This document shows, piece after piece, positions 37,017 through 44,866 of a stretch of 64,000 bases of DNA (the first letter of the stretch is position 1; each line of letters opens with the position of its first letter). The stretch comes from Erythrobacter sp. NAP1 (GTDB lineage: Bacteria; Pseudomonadota; Alphaproteobacteria; Sphingomonadales; Sphingomonadaceae). The stretch lies in contig NZ_CH672390.1 of the NCBI RefSeq assembly GCF_000152865.1, positions 620,001 to 684,000 on the forward strand, in the 5' to 3' direction. The notes below the pieces were generated by a model, which did no database searches, was not told the DNA's origin, and saw only the letters and a list, made by a program, of their open reading frames with translations. Made by a program: the position numbers and the translations under genes.

Positions 37017-37166
37017 CCCAGCGAATTCAAGCTACAGACCAACGGGTTTCCACCCAGCACTCAAAATTGGCGCAGCCTGCCGGATCAGAAAAGCAATCGG
37101 TCCGCTTTCGGGCACCTTGCAATGTGCGGCCTACGACCAGAATTGGGGCGCAAAGCCGACATCGAA

Positions 37167-37236
37167 GCTAAGAGGAGAGTGAGCTTCCTGATTCCTGAAC
37201 CCGGACACGTCCGTTCCGGTGATCAGGAGACGATCG
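37167..37236 (+). promoter_or_regulatory. Leader of ardC, copy 2 of the repeated element leader
   Basis: GCTAAGAGGAGAGTGAGCTTC and ATTCCTGAACCCGG match the leader at 27668-27705 almost base for base. A short stem (CCGGA at 37201-37205 with TCCGG at 37215-37219) precedes CAGGAGA. The 150 bases between merR and this leader show no gene. Confidence 0.5.
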
Positions 37237-38166
37237 ATGACCAAGTCCCGCCGCACCGCTTCAGTTTCTCCAGCCGGACGCATCACTGCCGCCATCATTG
37301 AAAAGCTCGAAGAGGGCACCAAGCCCTGGGTCAAGCCGTGGCGTGGCTTGCCGGTTTCGCGCCCCTTGCGTTGCTGCGGGACGCCCTATCGCGGCATGAA
37401 CACCTTTTGGTTGTGTATGGTGGCCGATGCCTGCGGATACACCTCTCCCTACTGGATGACATACCGCCAGAGTCAGAAGCTCGGTGGTCAGGTCCGCAAA
37501 GGCGAGAAGTCGACCATCGCGATCTTCTACAAGAGCTACACAAAGGAAGTTGAAACCGCTGACGGCGGGCAGGACACGGAGAACCGTCGCGTGCTGAAGG
37601 CCTATTCGGTATTCAACGCCGACCAGTGCGATGGCCTTTCCGAATTCTACCATCCCAAGCCTCTGGTTGCCGCGCTTGAGCCCGAAGGCCGCGAAGAGCG
37701 GCTCGATGCCTTCTTCGCCCGGATCGAGGCAAACCTGCGGCATCACGGCGCGCAAGCATACTACGAGCCGCTGCGCGACCGCGTCACCATGCCGCCTGTT
37801 GAACTCTTCGAAGCCTATGACCACTACTATGCGACACTCGCGCATGAGCTGTCGCACTGGACGGGGCATTCCTCGCGGCTCGATCGCGATCTCAAGAACC
37901 GCTTCGGCAGCGAAGCCTATGCTGCCGAAGAACTGATCGCCGAGTTATCGTCAGCCATTCTGGGTGCCGAACTAGGGCTACCGGTCACCCACCTCGACCA
38001 TCACGCCAGCTACATCGCGTCCTGGCTCAAAATCCTCAAATCGGACGAGCGCGCGATCCTGACCGCCGCAGCAAAGGCGGAGGAGGCAGCCACCTTGCTG
38101 CTCGAGCTGGGTGGACTCCAGACTTGTGAAGGCGAGACCGATATCGATCTTGCTAGTGCAGCCTGA
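37237..38166 (+). CDS. ardC: ArdC-family antirestriction / ssDNA-binding protein
   Basis: A 309-residue protein with an N-terminal ArdC ssDNA-binding domain (IIEKLEEGTKPWVKPW near residue 20, then YRGMNTFWL and MTYRQ) and a C-terminal zincin-like metallopeptidase part with HELSHWTGH (HExxH) near residue 208. ArdC proteins protect incoming conjugative DNA from restriction. ATG at 37237 follows AGGAGA. It directly follows the mer cassette. Confidence 0.92.
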   Translation: MTKSRRTASVSPAGRITAAIIEKLEEGTKPWVKPWRGLPVSRPLRCCGTPYRGMNTFWLCMVADACGYTSPYWMTYRQSQKLGGQVRKGEKSTIAIFYKSYTKEVETADGGQDTENRRVLKAYSVFNADQCDGLSEFYHPKPLVAALEPEGREERLDAFFARIEANLRHHGAQAYYEPLRDRVTMPPVELFEAYDHYYATLAHELSHWTGHSSRLDRDLKNRFGSEAYAAEELIAELSSAILGAELGLPVTHLDHHASYIASWLKILKSDERAILTAAAKAEEAATLLLELGGLQTCEGETDIDLASAA

Positions 38167-38177
38167 GGAGCTGGAAG

Positions 38178-38606
38178 ATGGGACGTTCCGTCAGCTATCC
38201 GACCGGCTCCGTGGTCGCCTTTCGCCTGCTCGAGGACGGCGAAGACGACGATGCGGACTGGGTCTATAAGTGCCTCGTCGACGAAATCATCGATACCACA
38301 AAAGCATCCTTTCCTTCCTTTGAGGCCTTCGATGGATGGCGCGGCCGCGAGGACCGTATCCTCCTGCGCAACGCCTTTGCCGATTGCGGGATATCGACCT
38401 ATTCCGGTCTTGCTGCAATCTGGATCGCCCCGCGCGATGACGCTCTCTTCTGGGAAGCGGACTCGTCTCGCCCGCGGGCGGCGCGGGCACGTCACTGGAT
38501 CGCACAAGTAGGGCCGCATCTCGAACGACTGTTCGGCGAGCTCAAGATGGTCGGGCGTTTTTCAAACGGAGAGGCGATCTTCGAACGCTCATCACCTTGC
38601 ATTTGA
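38178..38606 (+). CDS. Hypothetical element protein
   Basis: A 142-residue soluble, acidic protein of unrecognised family, starting 11 bases after ardC with GGAG upstream, so co-transcribed. It has aromatic/charged patches such as DDADWVYKCLVDEII near residue 25 and DALFWEADSSRPRA near 92. No membrane segment or metal motif. Base usage resembles neighbours. Confidence 0.55.
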   Translation: MGRSVSYPTGSVVAFRLLEDGEDDDADWVYKCLVDEIIDTTKASFPSFEAFDGWRGREDRILLRNAFADCGISTYSGLAAIWIAPRDDALFWEADSSRPRAARARHWIAQVGPHLERLFGELKMVGRFSNGEAIFERSSPCI

Positions 38607-38645
38607 CGGGATAATCGGTATATCTTGCAATTGAAAGGACGGCTT

Positions 38646-39023
38646 ATGGCGACGAAGCCACTCGAATTACAGCCCGACGATGGCAAGGTCCTCACCTCTG
38701 CTATCGCGCGTATTGCGGAGTTCTGGGGCCTCACCAACCCCAAGCTTGGTGCAATCCTGGGGGTGTCGGAATCGACCGCCTCGCGCCTGCGCTCGGGCAA
38801 GGCACAGCTCGACCCTGCATCGAAGTCCTTCGAAGCTGCTCAGTTCCTCCTGCGGCTATTCCGCTCGCTTGACGCCCTGCTCGGGAGCGATGACATGTCT
38901 GCGCGCGCGTGGCTGACGACCGCCAATCTCGATCTCGATGCGCGCCCGATCGATCTCGTCGACAGTTTCAAGGGTCTCATCACAGTTTGCGACTATGTGG
39001 ACGCCCACCGCGCTCGCGTCTGA
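38646..39023 (+). CDS. Xre/MbcA/ParS-type antitoxin (DUF2384)
   Basis: A 125-residue antitoxin with an N-terminal HTH (WGLTNPKLGAILGVSESTASRLRSGK near residue 23) and a C-terminal DUF2384 toxin-binding domain (LFRSLDALLGSDDMSARAWL near 75). It would neutralise and autoregulate with the overlapping RES toxin. GAAAGGA precedes the ATG at 38646. The AT-rich 40 bases before it likely hold the promoter. Confidence 0.88.
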   Translation: MATKPLELQPDDGKVLTSAIARIAEFWGLTNPKLGAILGVSESTASRLRSGKAQLDPASKSFEAAQFLLRLFRSLDALLGSDDMSARAWLTTANLDLDARPIDLVDSFKGLITVCDYVDAHRARV

Positions 39024-39723
39024 GTTCCGCCGCTACCGCCGAACGGTATGGCGGGTAGTCGAAGCACAGCATCGTATCTCGACAAACCGACTGACCTCAG
39101 ATCTTGGCGAGCAACAGCGGCTTGAGGAACTGGCAGATAGCGCAAAGCCCGACCTTCCGAAGTCCGCGCACGGGTTGCACTATCTCCTCGCTTCACCCTT
39201 TCGCTATGGCCACACGGTTGCCAGCCGCTTTCGCCGGGCAAACGAGCGACCCGGGATATTCTACGCAAGCGAAGCCGAAAGCACTGCGATTACCGAGACC
39301 GCCTACTGGCGGCTCAAGTTCTACAGCCGCTCGCCGGGCTTCGTTCCAGGCAATCGGACCAGCGAGCACCTGAGCTTTTCCGTGCCCACATCGGTCACGC
39401 GGCTGACTGATACGACCAGAGCGCCGCTTGAGGCCGATGCCAACCGATGGCTTGACCCGGACAACTACTCGCACTGCCAGGACCTTGCCACCTCGGTACG
39501 CCAAGCAGGCCGTCAGGCCATTCGGGCATGCTCCGCGCGTGACCCGGACGGCATCAACCTGGCATTGCTCGATCCGGCCGGCTTTGCGAAATCGGAACCA
39601 GATCACGGTCGGGGGTGGCACTTGCGTCACGAGGGAGACCGACTAACCGCGATCGCGGCTTTCCCGCACGCGGAAGTGCTCGCCTTCACGCCGGGGCAGT
39701 TTGGCCTCCAAGAGCGCTCCTGA
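38995..39723 (+). CDS. RES-domain NAD-degrading toxin
   Basis: A 242-residue RES-family toxin, which breaks down NAD+ in known members. The RES-type Arg (VWRVVEAQHR near residue 17) and a Tyr/Glu stretch (FYASEAESTAITETAYWR near 90) are visible. ATG at 38995 overlaps the antitoxin by 29 bases, as is typical for Xre-RES pairs; an upstream start is possible but less likely. The toxin is expected to be held by the DUF2384 partner. Confidence 0.85.
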   Translation: MWTPTALASEFRRYRRTVWRVVEAQHRISTNRLTSDLGEQQRLEELADSAKPDLPKSAHGLHYLLASPFRYGHTVASRFRRANERPGIFYASEAESTAITETAYWRLKFYSRSPGFVPGNRTSEHLSFSVPTSVTRLTDTTRAPLEADANRWLDPDNYSHCQDLATSVRQAGRQAIRACSARDPDGINLALLDPAGFAKSEPDHGRGWHLRHEGDRLTAIAAFPHAEVLAFTPGQFGLQERS

Positions 39724-39994
39724 GTCGATCCGGGACTCCTCCGAGACAACTGCAGCACCACCCCGGCACTATCCAGCACGAACCTGTTCGCTGGTCCTCG
39801 TGCCCTGGACCGGTCAGGTCCCACCGCAACCCGCGCAAGGCTGCGGCCCGTGTGGCCCGCGCCAGCCTTGCCTTGCGGGGTTTCCCGCTGCCGCGGTGCG
39901 GCGTTTCCTTGTCCCGGTCCTTGTCAGGCACGGCGAACAGGCCCGCGCGGAAATTCCTCTGCCGGCATTCGCCGGTCTCAGGAGGACTACCGAT
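39724..39994 (+). promoter_or_regulatory. Structured 271-base leader before the DUF2493 gene
   Basis: No gene is seen. C-rich sequence contains GCAAGGCTG (39835-39843) paired perfectly with CAGCCTTGC (39863-39871), and a terminal hairpin GCCGGC-ATTC-GCCGGT (39961-39976) just before the AGGAGG at 39980. A TGCGGGGTTTCCCG stretch near 39877 recalls similar phrases at 43240 and 43371. Confidence 0.45.
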
Positions 39995-40936
39995 ATGTAT
40001 GACAGTTTCGCCAGCCAGCTTGCGGGCCTCGATCTATCCGGCTTCTCGATCACGCCCGCCCCTTTCAACGAATGCGACTTTCCATGTGAGGATGCCATGG
40101 CTCACACGCTGGGAGCGGTATGGTCCGATCTCTTTGCGCTGTTCGCCGACACCGCGCTCGAAGCCGACTCCGAGGATCTCGCTTGGAGCTTCGTCAACCT
40201 CTTCCACCGCGCTGCCAGCCGCAAGTCGGCGCAGGTGGATCGTGCCTCGGATGAAATCCGCGCCCTGTTGGCATCCGCCGACGGCTCCGAGGTGCATTCG
40301 TCGAACCTCGAGGAGCAGACCCTGCGCGCGCAGTCGGCTGAAGCCAGCATGCAGGCCTTCGAGCAGATGCGCGAGGTTGCAGCAGGTCTCTACCGCGACG
40401 AAACCGGGTCTTCGTGGAAGCCCGTTTCGGGATCGCGTGCGATCCATTCGAAGACCATGACTTCGGCTGTGATCGATGCCCGCGATTTCTTGCGCGTGCG
40501 CAAGGAACGCCGTCAGGCTGCACATTCACCCGAGGGTACTCCGGTGGTTTTCGCCGGTGGCCGCAACAGCTTCGAAAGCGAGGCCGAGGCGAAGACCTAC
40601 GTGGCCAACATCTGGGCTACACTCGACAGGGTGCGTGAGGTCGTTCCTGACCTGTTTCTCGTACACGGAGGCGACGGCAAAGGAGCCGACAGACTGGCCG
40701 CATCCTGGGCCGAGCGTCATGAAGTTCAGCAATTGACGTTCGGGCTTGAGCGCCGTCTCGGTGCCCGCGCCGGATTTAAGCGCAACGAGCAAATGCTCGG
40801 CCTTAACCCTCGCTACGTGGTGGTATTTCCTGGCAATGGCGTGACCGAGCGCTTGGTGATCGAGGCCAAGAAGCAGCGCATCACCGTAGTCGATCGCCGC
40901 GGACCGCTTGGTACCAGCCCCAACTTCCCTGCGTAG
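39995..40936 (+). CDS. DUF2493 (SLOG/YpsA-like) element protein
   Basis: A 313-residue protein whose C-terminal third is a DUF2493 domain of the SLOG nucleotide-binding superfamily: VVFAGGRNSFE near residue 186, VHGGDGKGADRLAASW near 222 and VVVFPGNGVTERLV near 275. The N-terminal two thirds are helical and unassigned. SLOG domains bind nucleotide-derived ligands in several anti-phage systems, but no effector partner is fused or obvious here. AGGAGG lies 9 bases before the ATG at 39995. Confidence 0.85.
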   Translation: MYDSFASQLAGLDLSGFSITPAPFNECDFPCEDAMAHTLGAVWSDLFALFADTALEADSEDLAWSFVNLFHRAASRKSAQVDRASDEIRALLASADGSEVHSSNLEEQTLRAQSAEASMQAFEQMREVAAGLYRDETGSSWKPVSGSRAIHSKTMTSAVIDARDFLRVRKERRQAAHSPEGTPVVFAGGRNSFESEAEAKTYVANIWATLDRVREVVPDLFLVHGGDGKGADRLAASWAERHEVQQLTFGLERRLGARAGFKRNEQMLGLNPRYVVVFPGNGVTERLVIEAKKQRITVVDRRGPLGTSPNFPA

Positions 40937-41259
40937 GGTTCAATTCACTCCCGGCCGGATCAATCTCCGCCGCCGAAAAAAGGGCGGCCCCTCTCGAGGC
41001 CGCCCATAAGGAGAGAACTCATCGCATTGCTGCTCCGAGCCCTTCGGGTCGCATTGGCTACATAGCACCGAACCCGATCAAGTCGATTGTAGGGTTACGA
41101 CAGGCCCGAATAGATACGCTTTTGAATGCGCCTCTTGTCTGCACCTGCTGCGCCTAATGAACTGACCGGCGTTTACTCTGCGACATACATTCTCGGGTTC
41201 TTTCGCCAGGTCATCACTGGGCGTTCTCGGATCATTCATTCCGCGCTACAGGGTATTTC
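40937..41259. other. 323-base spacer with no convincing gene
   Basis: It contains a terminator hairpin at 40976-41005 and, after it, AAGGAGAGAACTC, a good ribosome-binding site not followed by a usable start in a coding frame. The rest shows no codon structure. Confidence 0.5.
40976..41005 (-). terminator. Minus-strand rho-independent terminator
   Basis: GGGCGGCC (40982-40989) pairs with GGCCGCCC (40998-41005). Six A residues precede it on the plus strand, so the T-run follows the stem only when read on the minus strand. Confidence 0.65.
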
Positions 41260-41529
41260 ATGCAACTCGATGATCTGCTGCAGCGCTACTTTGCCTCGAC
41301 CGACCTTTCCTCGGTTGCTCCTGACACACTTGCAGCCGGTATCGAGCATTGCCGCGTCGATTTCGGCCTTGAGAAGGACCGGGGCAAGCGCTTTGCACTG
41401 TGGTCGTTCCTGCACATGTTCGGGTCTGCCCCCGACCTCGATGTGGCGTTCGAGAACGAGGAAGACCGGGAGGCGGCGCGCAACTTCATGGATCTCCTGG
41501 CGGCATCGGAGGGCGATGGGGTAAGCTGA
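41260..41529 (+). CDS. Hypothetical small element protein
   Basis: An 89-residue acidic, helical protein, MQLDDLLQRYFASTD..., of unrecognised family. No membrane segment or cysteine cluster; a single Cys near residue 31. It has a weak ribosome-binding site and coding-like third-base GC. It is placed between the DUF2493 and ssb genes in the element core, so a conserved accessory role is plausible but unknown. Confidence 0.55.
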   Translation: MQLDDLLQRYFASTDLSSVAPDTLAAGIEHCRVDFGLEKDRGKRFALWSFLHMFGSAPDLDVAFENEEDREAARNFMDLLAASEGDGVS

Positions 41530-41810
41530 TTGCAGTAGGGTCTTGGCACCTTCAGACCCGCACCCGATACCCATCCGGCTTTCTTCGCGAACAGTCCTGA
41601 ACCAGGTCAGCTGAGGACGGCAACCCGTTCTTTTCCGGCCGTGTTGTCGCGCTTCGCGCGCCTGCCCGCACCACCCGTCATGAACAGGTTTCCCTTCGGC
41701 CCCCAGACGATGTCTGCTGGCCTGCGGTGCAGTCCTCCCATGCCCTGCTTCTTCTGGATGTTCGCAAGCCGGAGATGGTCTCCGGTTTGAGGAACTGAAG
41801 GAATATCACC
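41530..41810 (+). promoter_or_regulatory. 281-base leader of ssb
   Basis: C/T-rich and without a gene. It includes CCTGAACCAGG near 41600, resembling the shared leader phrase, and ends in a perfect hairpin, CCGGAGA-TGG-TCTCCGG (41769-41785), 25 bases before the ATG. Confidence 0.45.
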
Positions 41811-42209
41811 ATGACCAATATCGCAATCCTCACCGGCCGCATCGCTCGCGATCCGGAAACACGCGAGACCAAGGGGGGCACCAATGTCACCGGGATTACC
41901 GTCGTCACCGATCGCCCCGCGCGCGATAAGGACGGCAAGACCTACAAGGACGAGAACGGCTACACTGCCAAGGAAAGCGAGTTCCACCGGGTGACCTGCT
42001 TCAACGGCCTTGCCAAGACCGTCGGTCTGTACTGCACCAAGGGCCAGCTGGTCAGCGTCCAGGGCCGCATCCACTACACCCAGTGGGAGGACAAGGACGG
42101 GGTCACGCGCTACGGCACCGAGATCCTCGCCGACAAGGTCGACTTCCTCTCCCGCGGCAACGGTGCTAATGAAGACGAGGGTAACAAGGATGCCCCCGAG
42201 ATCGACTGA
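41811..42209 (+). CDS. ssb: Single-stranded DNA-binding protein
   Basis: A 132-residue OB-fold SSB, element-borne. MTNIAILTGRIARDPETRET opens the fold; FHRVTCFNGLAKTVGLYCTKGQ and VQGRIHYTQWEDKDG follow. The tail is acidic (NEDEGNKDAPEID) but lacks the usual DIPF-like end, so host partner binding may differ. AAGGAATATCACC precedes the ATG. It probably protects element DNA during transfer. Confidence 0.92.
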   Translation: MTNIAILTGRIARDPETRETKGGTNVTGITVVTDRPARDKDGKTYKDENGYTAKESEFHRVTCFNGLAKTVGLYCTKGQLVSVQGRIHYTQWEDKDGVTRYGTEILADKVDFLSRGNGANEDEGNKDAPEID

Positions 42210-42230
42210 ACTGTCCCGTCGATCCTCCCC

Positions 42231-42268
42231 GAAGGGGTCCTGTCCATGTCGGACAGGGCCCCTTCTTT
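42231..42268 (+). terminator. Terminator after ssb
   Basis: GAAGGGG-t-CCTGTCC (42231-42245) pairs with GGACAGG-g-CCCCTTC (42251-42265) around ATGTC, then TTT. A long stem with a short T tail. Confidence 0.8.
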
Positions 42269-42272
42269 GTGC

Positions 42273-42539
42273 CTACTTTGCTGCTGGTGCACCGGTCTGA
42301 GGAGAGGAAGCAGGCGTCATAGCCAGCCGCTTCAAGGCCTCTTCTTCACCCAGCTTTGCAAGCTCTGCCGCCAGTCTTGCAAGACACTTCTTGGAGAAGC
42401 TTTCGAGGCCCGTTCCAAGGATCACCCGTCCCAATTCAAGGGCAGCTTCTTCCTCGAGTTCCTTTTGACGTATATCGAGCGCTGCCCGATCGGCCTCCAG
42501 CTTCTTGAGAGCAGCCACAGCGCTTCGTTTGGATGGCAT
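42273..42539 (-). CDS. Coiled-coil hypothetical (DUF6437-like)
   Basis: An 88-residue protein that opens MPSKRSAVAALKKLEADRAA and continues as a Lys/Glu/Ala/Leu-rich coiled coil to about residue 75, with a loose Pro/Ala tail. It resembles DUF6437 or TraC/MobC-type small relaxosome accessories of sphingomonad elements, by composition only. It is minus strand, convergent with ssb. Confidence 0.55.
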   Translation of the reverse strand: MPSKRSAVAALKKLEADRAALDIRQKELEEEAALELGRVILGTGLESFSKKCLARLAAELAKLGEEEALKRLAMTPASSPQTGAPAAK

Positions 42540-42883
42540 TTTGGATACTTCCTTCGCCCCCTCGAATGTTCCTCCCTGGTGTCTAATTGAACCAGCAAGG
42601 GCTCTGTAGGAAAGCGCGTTCTGGAATCGTCTCCGGGATAACCTCCAACCAAAGAGAGAGGGCCTGGCTCACGGACCTTTCAAGGATGATGGGCGCGCAG
42701 CCAGCGCGTCAAGGACGGCAGGGCCCCACCATTTTCCCTCCCCTTCGCTTGCGCTTCGGTCCGGCAAAATCGTTTCCCCCGCCGCCGCTTCGCGGTCACC
42801 CGACCGGGTGATCCCTGACCCACCGGCCGCACACCCATCCGCCTTTCTCCTGTCGTCTCACCGACAGACATCAGGAGGAAATC
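42540..42883 (+). promoter_or_regulatory. 344-base leader/spacer before the 73-residue gene
   Basis: No gene. It includes a GA block (AAAGAGAGAGGG near 42651), a CACCC-GACC-GGGTG hairpin near 42796-42810, and a final hairpin CTGTCG-TCTCAC-CGACAG (42850-42867) just before AGGAGG (42873-42878). The promoter of the divergent minus-strand gene is probably also here. Confidence 0.45.
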
Positions 42884-43105
42884 ATGACTTTATTCGGCAA
42901 TCTTCAATCGAACTCAAACAGCTACTTTCAAGCGCTTGCCACTGCTGAACGGCGGGCGCTGCACAGCTTCTTCGACCAACACGTCATAGAGGACGATGAC
43001 CTGGGTTACTTCGCGCTGGACGAAGGCGACTACAACGCCCTCCCGGTGCATCTGGCGAGCCGTGTTGTTCATACGGTCCACGGTGCGATGCTGGATGAAT
43101 TCTGA
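42884..43105 (+). CDS. Hypothetical small acidic element protein
   Basis: A 73-residue acidic protein, MTLFGNLQSNSNSYFQ..., ending HTVHGAMLDEF. Central DDDLGYFALDEGDYN is strongly acidic. The family is not recognised. The start is well supported by AGGAGGAAATC. A terminator follows at 43117. Confidence 0.6.
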   Translation: MTLFGNLQSNSNSYFQALATAERRALHSFFDQHVIEDDDLGYFALDEGDYNALPVHLASRVVHTVHGAMLDEF

Positions 43106-43116
43106 GATATCCCATC

Positions 43117-43150
43117 GGGCAGGAGCCGGTTCCGGTTCCTGCCCTTTTTT
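43117..43150 (+). terminator. Rho-independent terminator
   Basis: GGGCAGGAGCCGG (43117-43129) pairs with CCGGTTCCTGCCC (one wobble) around TT, then T6. Confidence 0.9.
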
Positions 43151-43615
43151 CCTGTTCGCCTTGCGAGGGTCGCGATAGATACTGCGCGGGGCGGACGACG
43201 CGCTCGGTCCCGCACCACCTGCGGCGGTGCTCCTGCGGGCGCGGGGTTTCTGTTTCGGGCCCCGCACGCACTCCCGACGGGCATCGGGTCGGAGCGGCGC
43301 AATGCTGGCGGGACCGACAGACCCCGGTCCCTGGCACCGCACGCGCTCCTTTGCCTATGCCCTTCCGGGGGTGCGGTTTCCTGTTTCGACCGGCCGAGAA
43401 AGATCCGATTTTCCCTGATCTAGGCCGCCTCTGGCTGGTTGCTCGCGCGCCATAAATTGGGATGGGAAACTACCCGCTATCTGAAAACCGCCATCGTAGC
43501 TGGAGCGACCTGCGCAGTTGGGAAATTGGGCACACCGTACGCATCGCTGATGCAGAAAGATATTGTTTACCAATATCTTGCTCGAATTTGATCCTCAAAA
43601 ACGAGGAGCAGATCG
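43151..43615. other. 465-base non-coding junction before the recombinase pair
   Basis: No supported gene. The first 240 bases are C-rich with two similar phrases, GCGGGGTTTCTGTTTCGGGCC near 43240 and GTGCGGTTTCCTGTTTCGACC near 43371. From about 43450 base composition drops to AT-rich, probably holding the recombinase promoter. Confidence 0.5.
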
Positions 43616-44866
43616 ATGGACCGAAATGGCCATGTGTTACCGCAAGAATCAAGTCCGAATCATGCGCTTTCCGCAGTGCCGCGTGAGCGCAAAGATGAGG
43701 GTGGGCAGAGCATCCAGCATGTAAGACTTAACGGCAATATCGTCCGGCGCAGGCCTGGTAAACGGATGATCGAATATTGGGATAGCGAGCTACCCGGCTT
43801 CGGTCTGCGCGTGCATCCCTCGGGGTGCAGAACCTGGTTCGTGATGTTCCGTCAGCGCGGCAAACAGCGCCGTGTTTCGCTTGGGACGACCAGACAGAAT
43901 ACCGCGACAGAGGCGCGTCGAATTGCGCGCGAGAAGCTGGCGGAAGTGGCGCTCGATGGACTGCCTTCGCGCAAGACCACGAAGTCCCGCGCAAAGGAAG
44001 CTCCGTTGATGCGCGAATACGCTGAGCGTTTCTGGGCTGACTATGCGCACCACTGGAAACCGAGCACGCGCCAGCGGAACCGAACAGGGATCGATCGGGA
44101 CATTCTCCCAACCTTCGGTGACCGCCGTGTCGACGAAATCACCAAGGCCGATATTTCATTCTGGCGTGATGGCTTCGCCGAGCGCACAGGTGCCTTCAAT
44201 CGCACCATCCCGATCCTTTCGGTGATGATGGGTTATGCCGAACAAATCGGATACCGCAGTCGTGGTTCGAACCCTTGCAGGGGGACGCCACGCTACAAGC
44301 GCAAGCGGATGGAACGCTTCCTCTCTGCCCGCGAATACGGTCAGCTCGCGACCGCGTTGGACTACTTTGAAGCCGAACACTCGGCTGTTGTCGCTGCGAT
44401 ACGTCTGTTGATCTACACGGGCGCGCGCTGCGGAGAGATCGAGAACCTGAGCTGGGAATGGGTGCAGGAGCCGCGTATCATGCTGCCTGACAGTAAAACT
44501 GGCGCGAAGATCGTCTACCTCAATCGACAAGCTGCTGAAGTGATCACATCGATCCCGGATCGCAAGCCGACGGGGCTGGTTTTCCCGTCGGTTCGCGACC
44601 CAGAGAGGCCGATGAAGCTGGGCATGCATTGGCCAGAAATCCGCAACCGTGCAGCGCTGCCTGACGTTCGCCTACATGACCTTCGGCACAGCTTCGCTTC
44701 GACCGCGATCCGCGACAACATCTCGCTAATGGTGATCGGCAAGCTGCTCGGCCACGCATTGGCCGAGACGACTTCGCGATACGCGCATTTGTCCGACGAG
44801 GTCATCGCCGATGCTGCCGAGCGCGTGTCGGGATCGATCGCAAGCCTGATTGGAGTGAGTCAATGA
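43616..44866 (+). CDS. Tyrosine recombinase, first of a pair
   Basis: A 416-residue phage-integrase-type recombinase. An Arm-binding-like N-terminal part (ELPGFGLRVHPSGCRTWFVMFRQRGKQRRVSLG near residue 60) and the core-binding domain precede the catalytic domain: GARCGEIENLSW (Arg, near 265), HDLRHSFAS (HxxR, near 355), LGHALAETTSRYAHL (His and Tyr, near 379). GAGGAGC precedes the ATG. Its stop overlaps the start of the second recombinase (ATGA). Confidence 0.93.
   Translation: MDRNGHVLPQESSPNHALSAVPRERKDEGGQSIQHVRLNGNIVRRRPGKRMIEYWDSELPGFGLRVHPSGCRTWFVMFRQRGKQRRVSLGTTRQNTATEARRIAREKLAEVALDGLPSRKTTKSRAKEAPLMREYAERFWADYAHHWKPSTRQRNRTGIDRDILPTFGDRRVDEITKADISFWRDGFAERTGAFNRTIPILSVMMGYAEQIGYRSRGSNPCRGTPRYKRKRMERFLSAREYGQLATALDYFEAEHSAVVAAIRLLIYTGARCGEIENLSWEWVQEPRIMLPDSKTGAKIVYLNRQAAEVITSIPDRKPTGLVFPSVRDPERPMKLGMHWPEIRNRAALPDVRLHDLRHSFASTAIRDNISLMVIGKLLGHALAETTSRYAHLSDEVIADAAERVSGSIASLIGVSQ

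Noticed and set aside
43462..43686. A 74-residue plus-strand gene before the first recombinase.
   Set aside because: It runs out of frame into the recombinase gene and lacks a ribosome-binding site.
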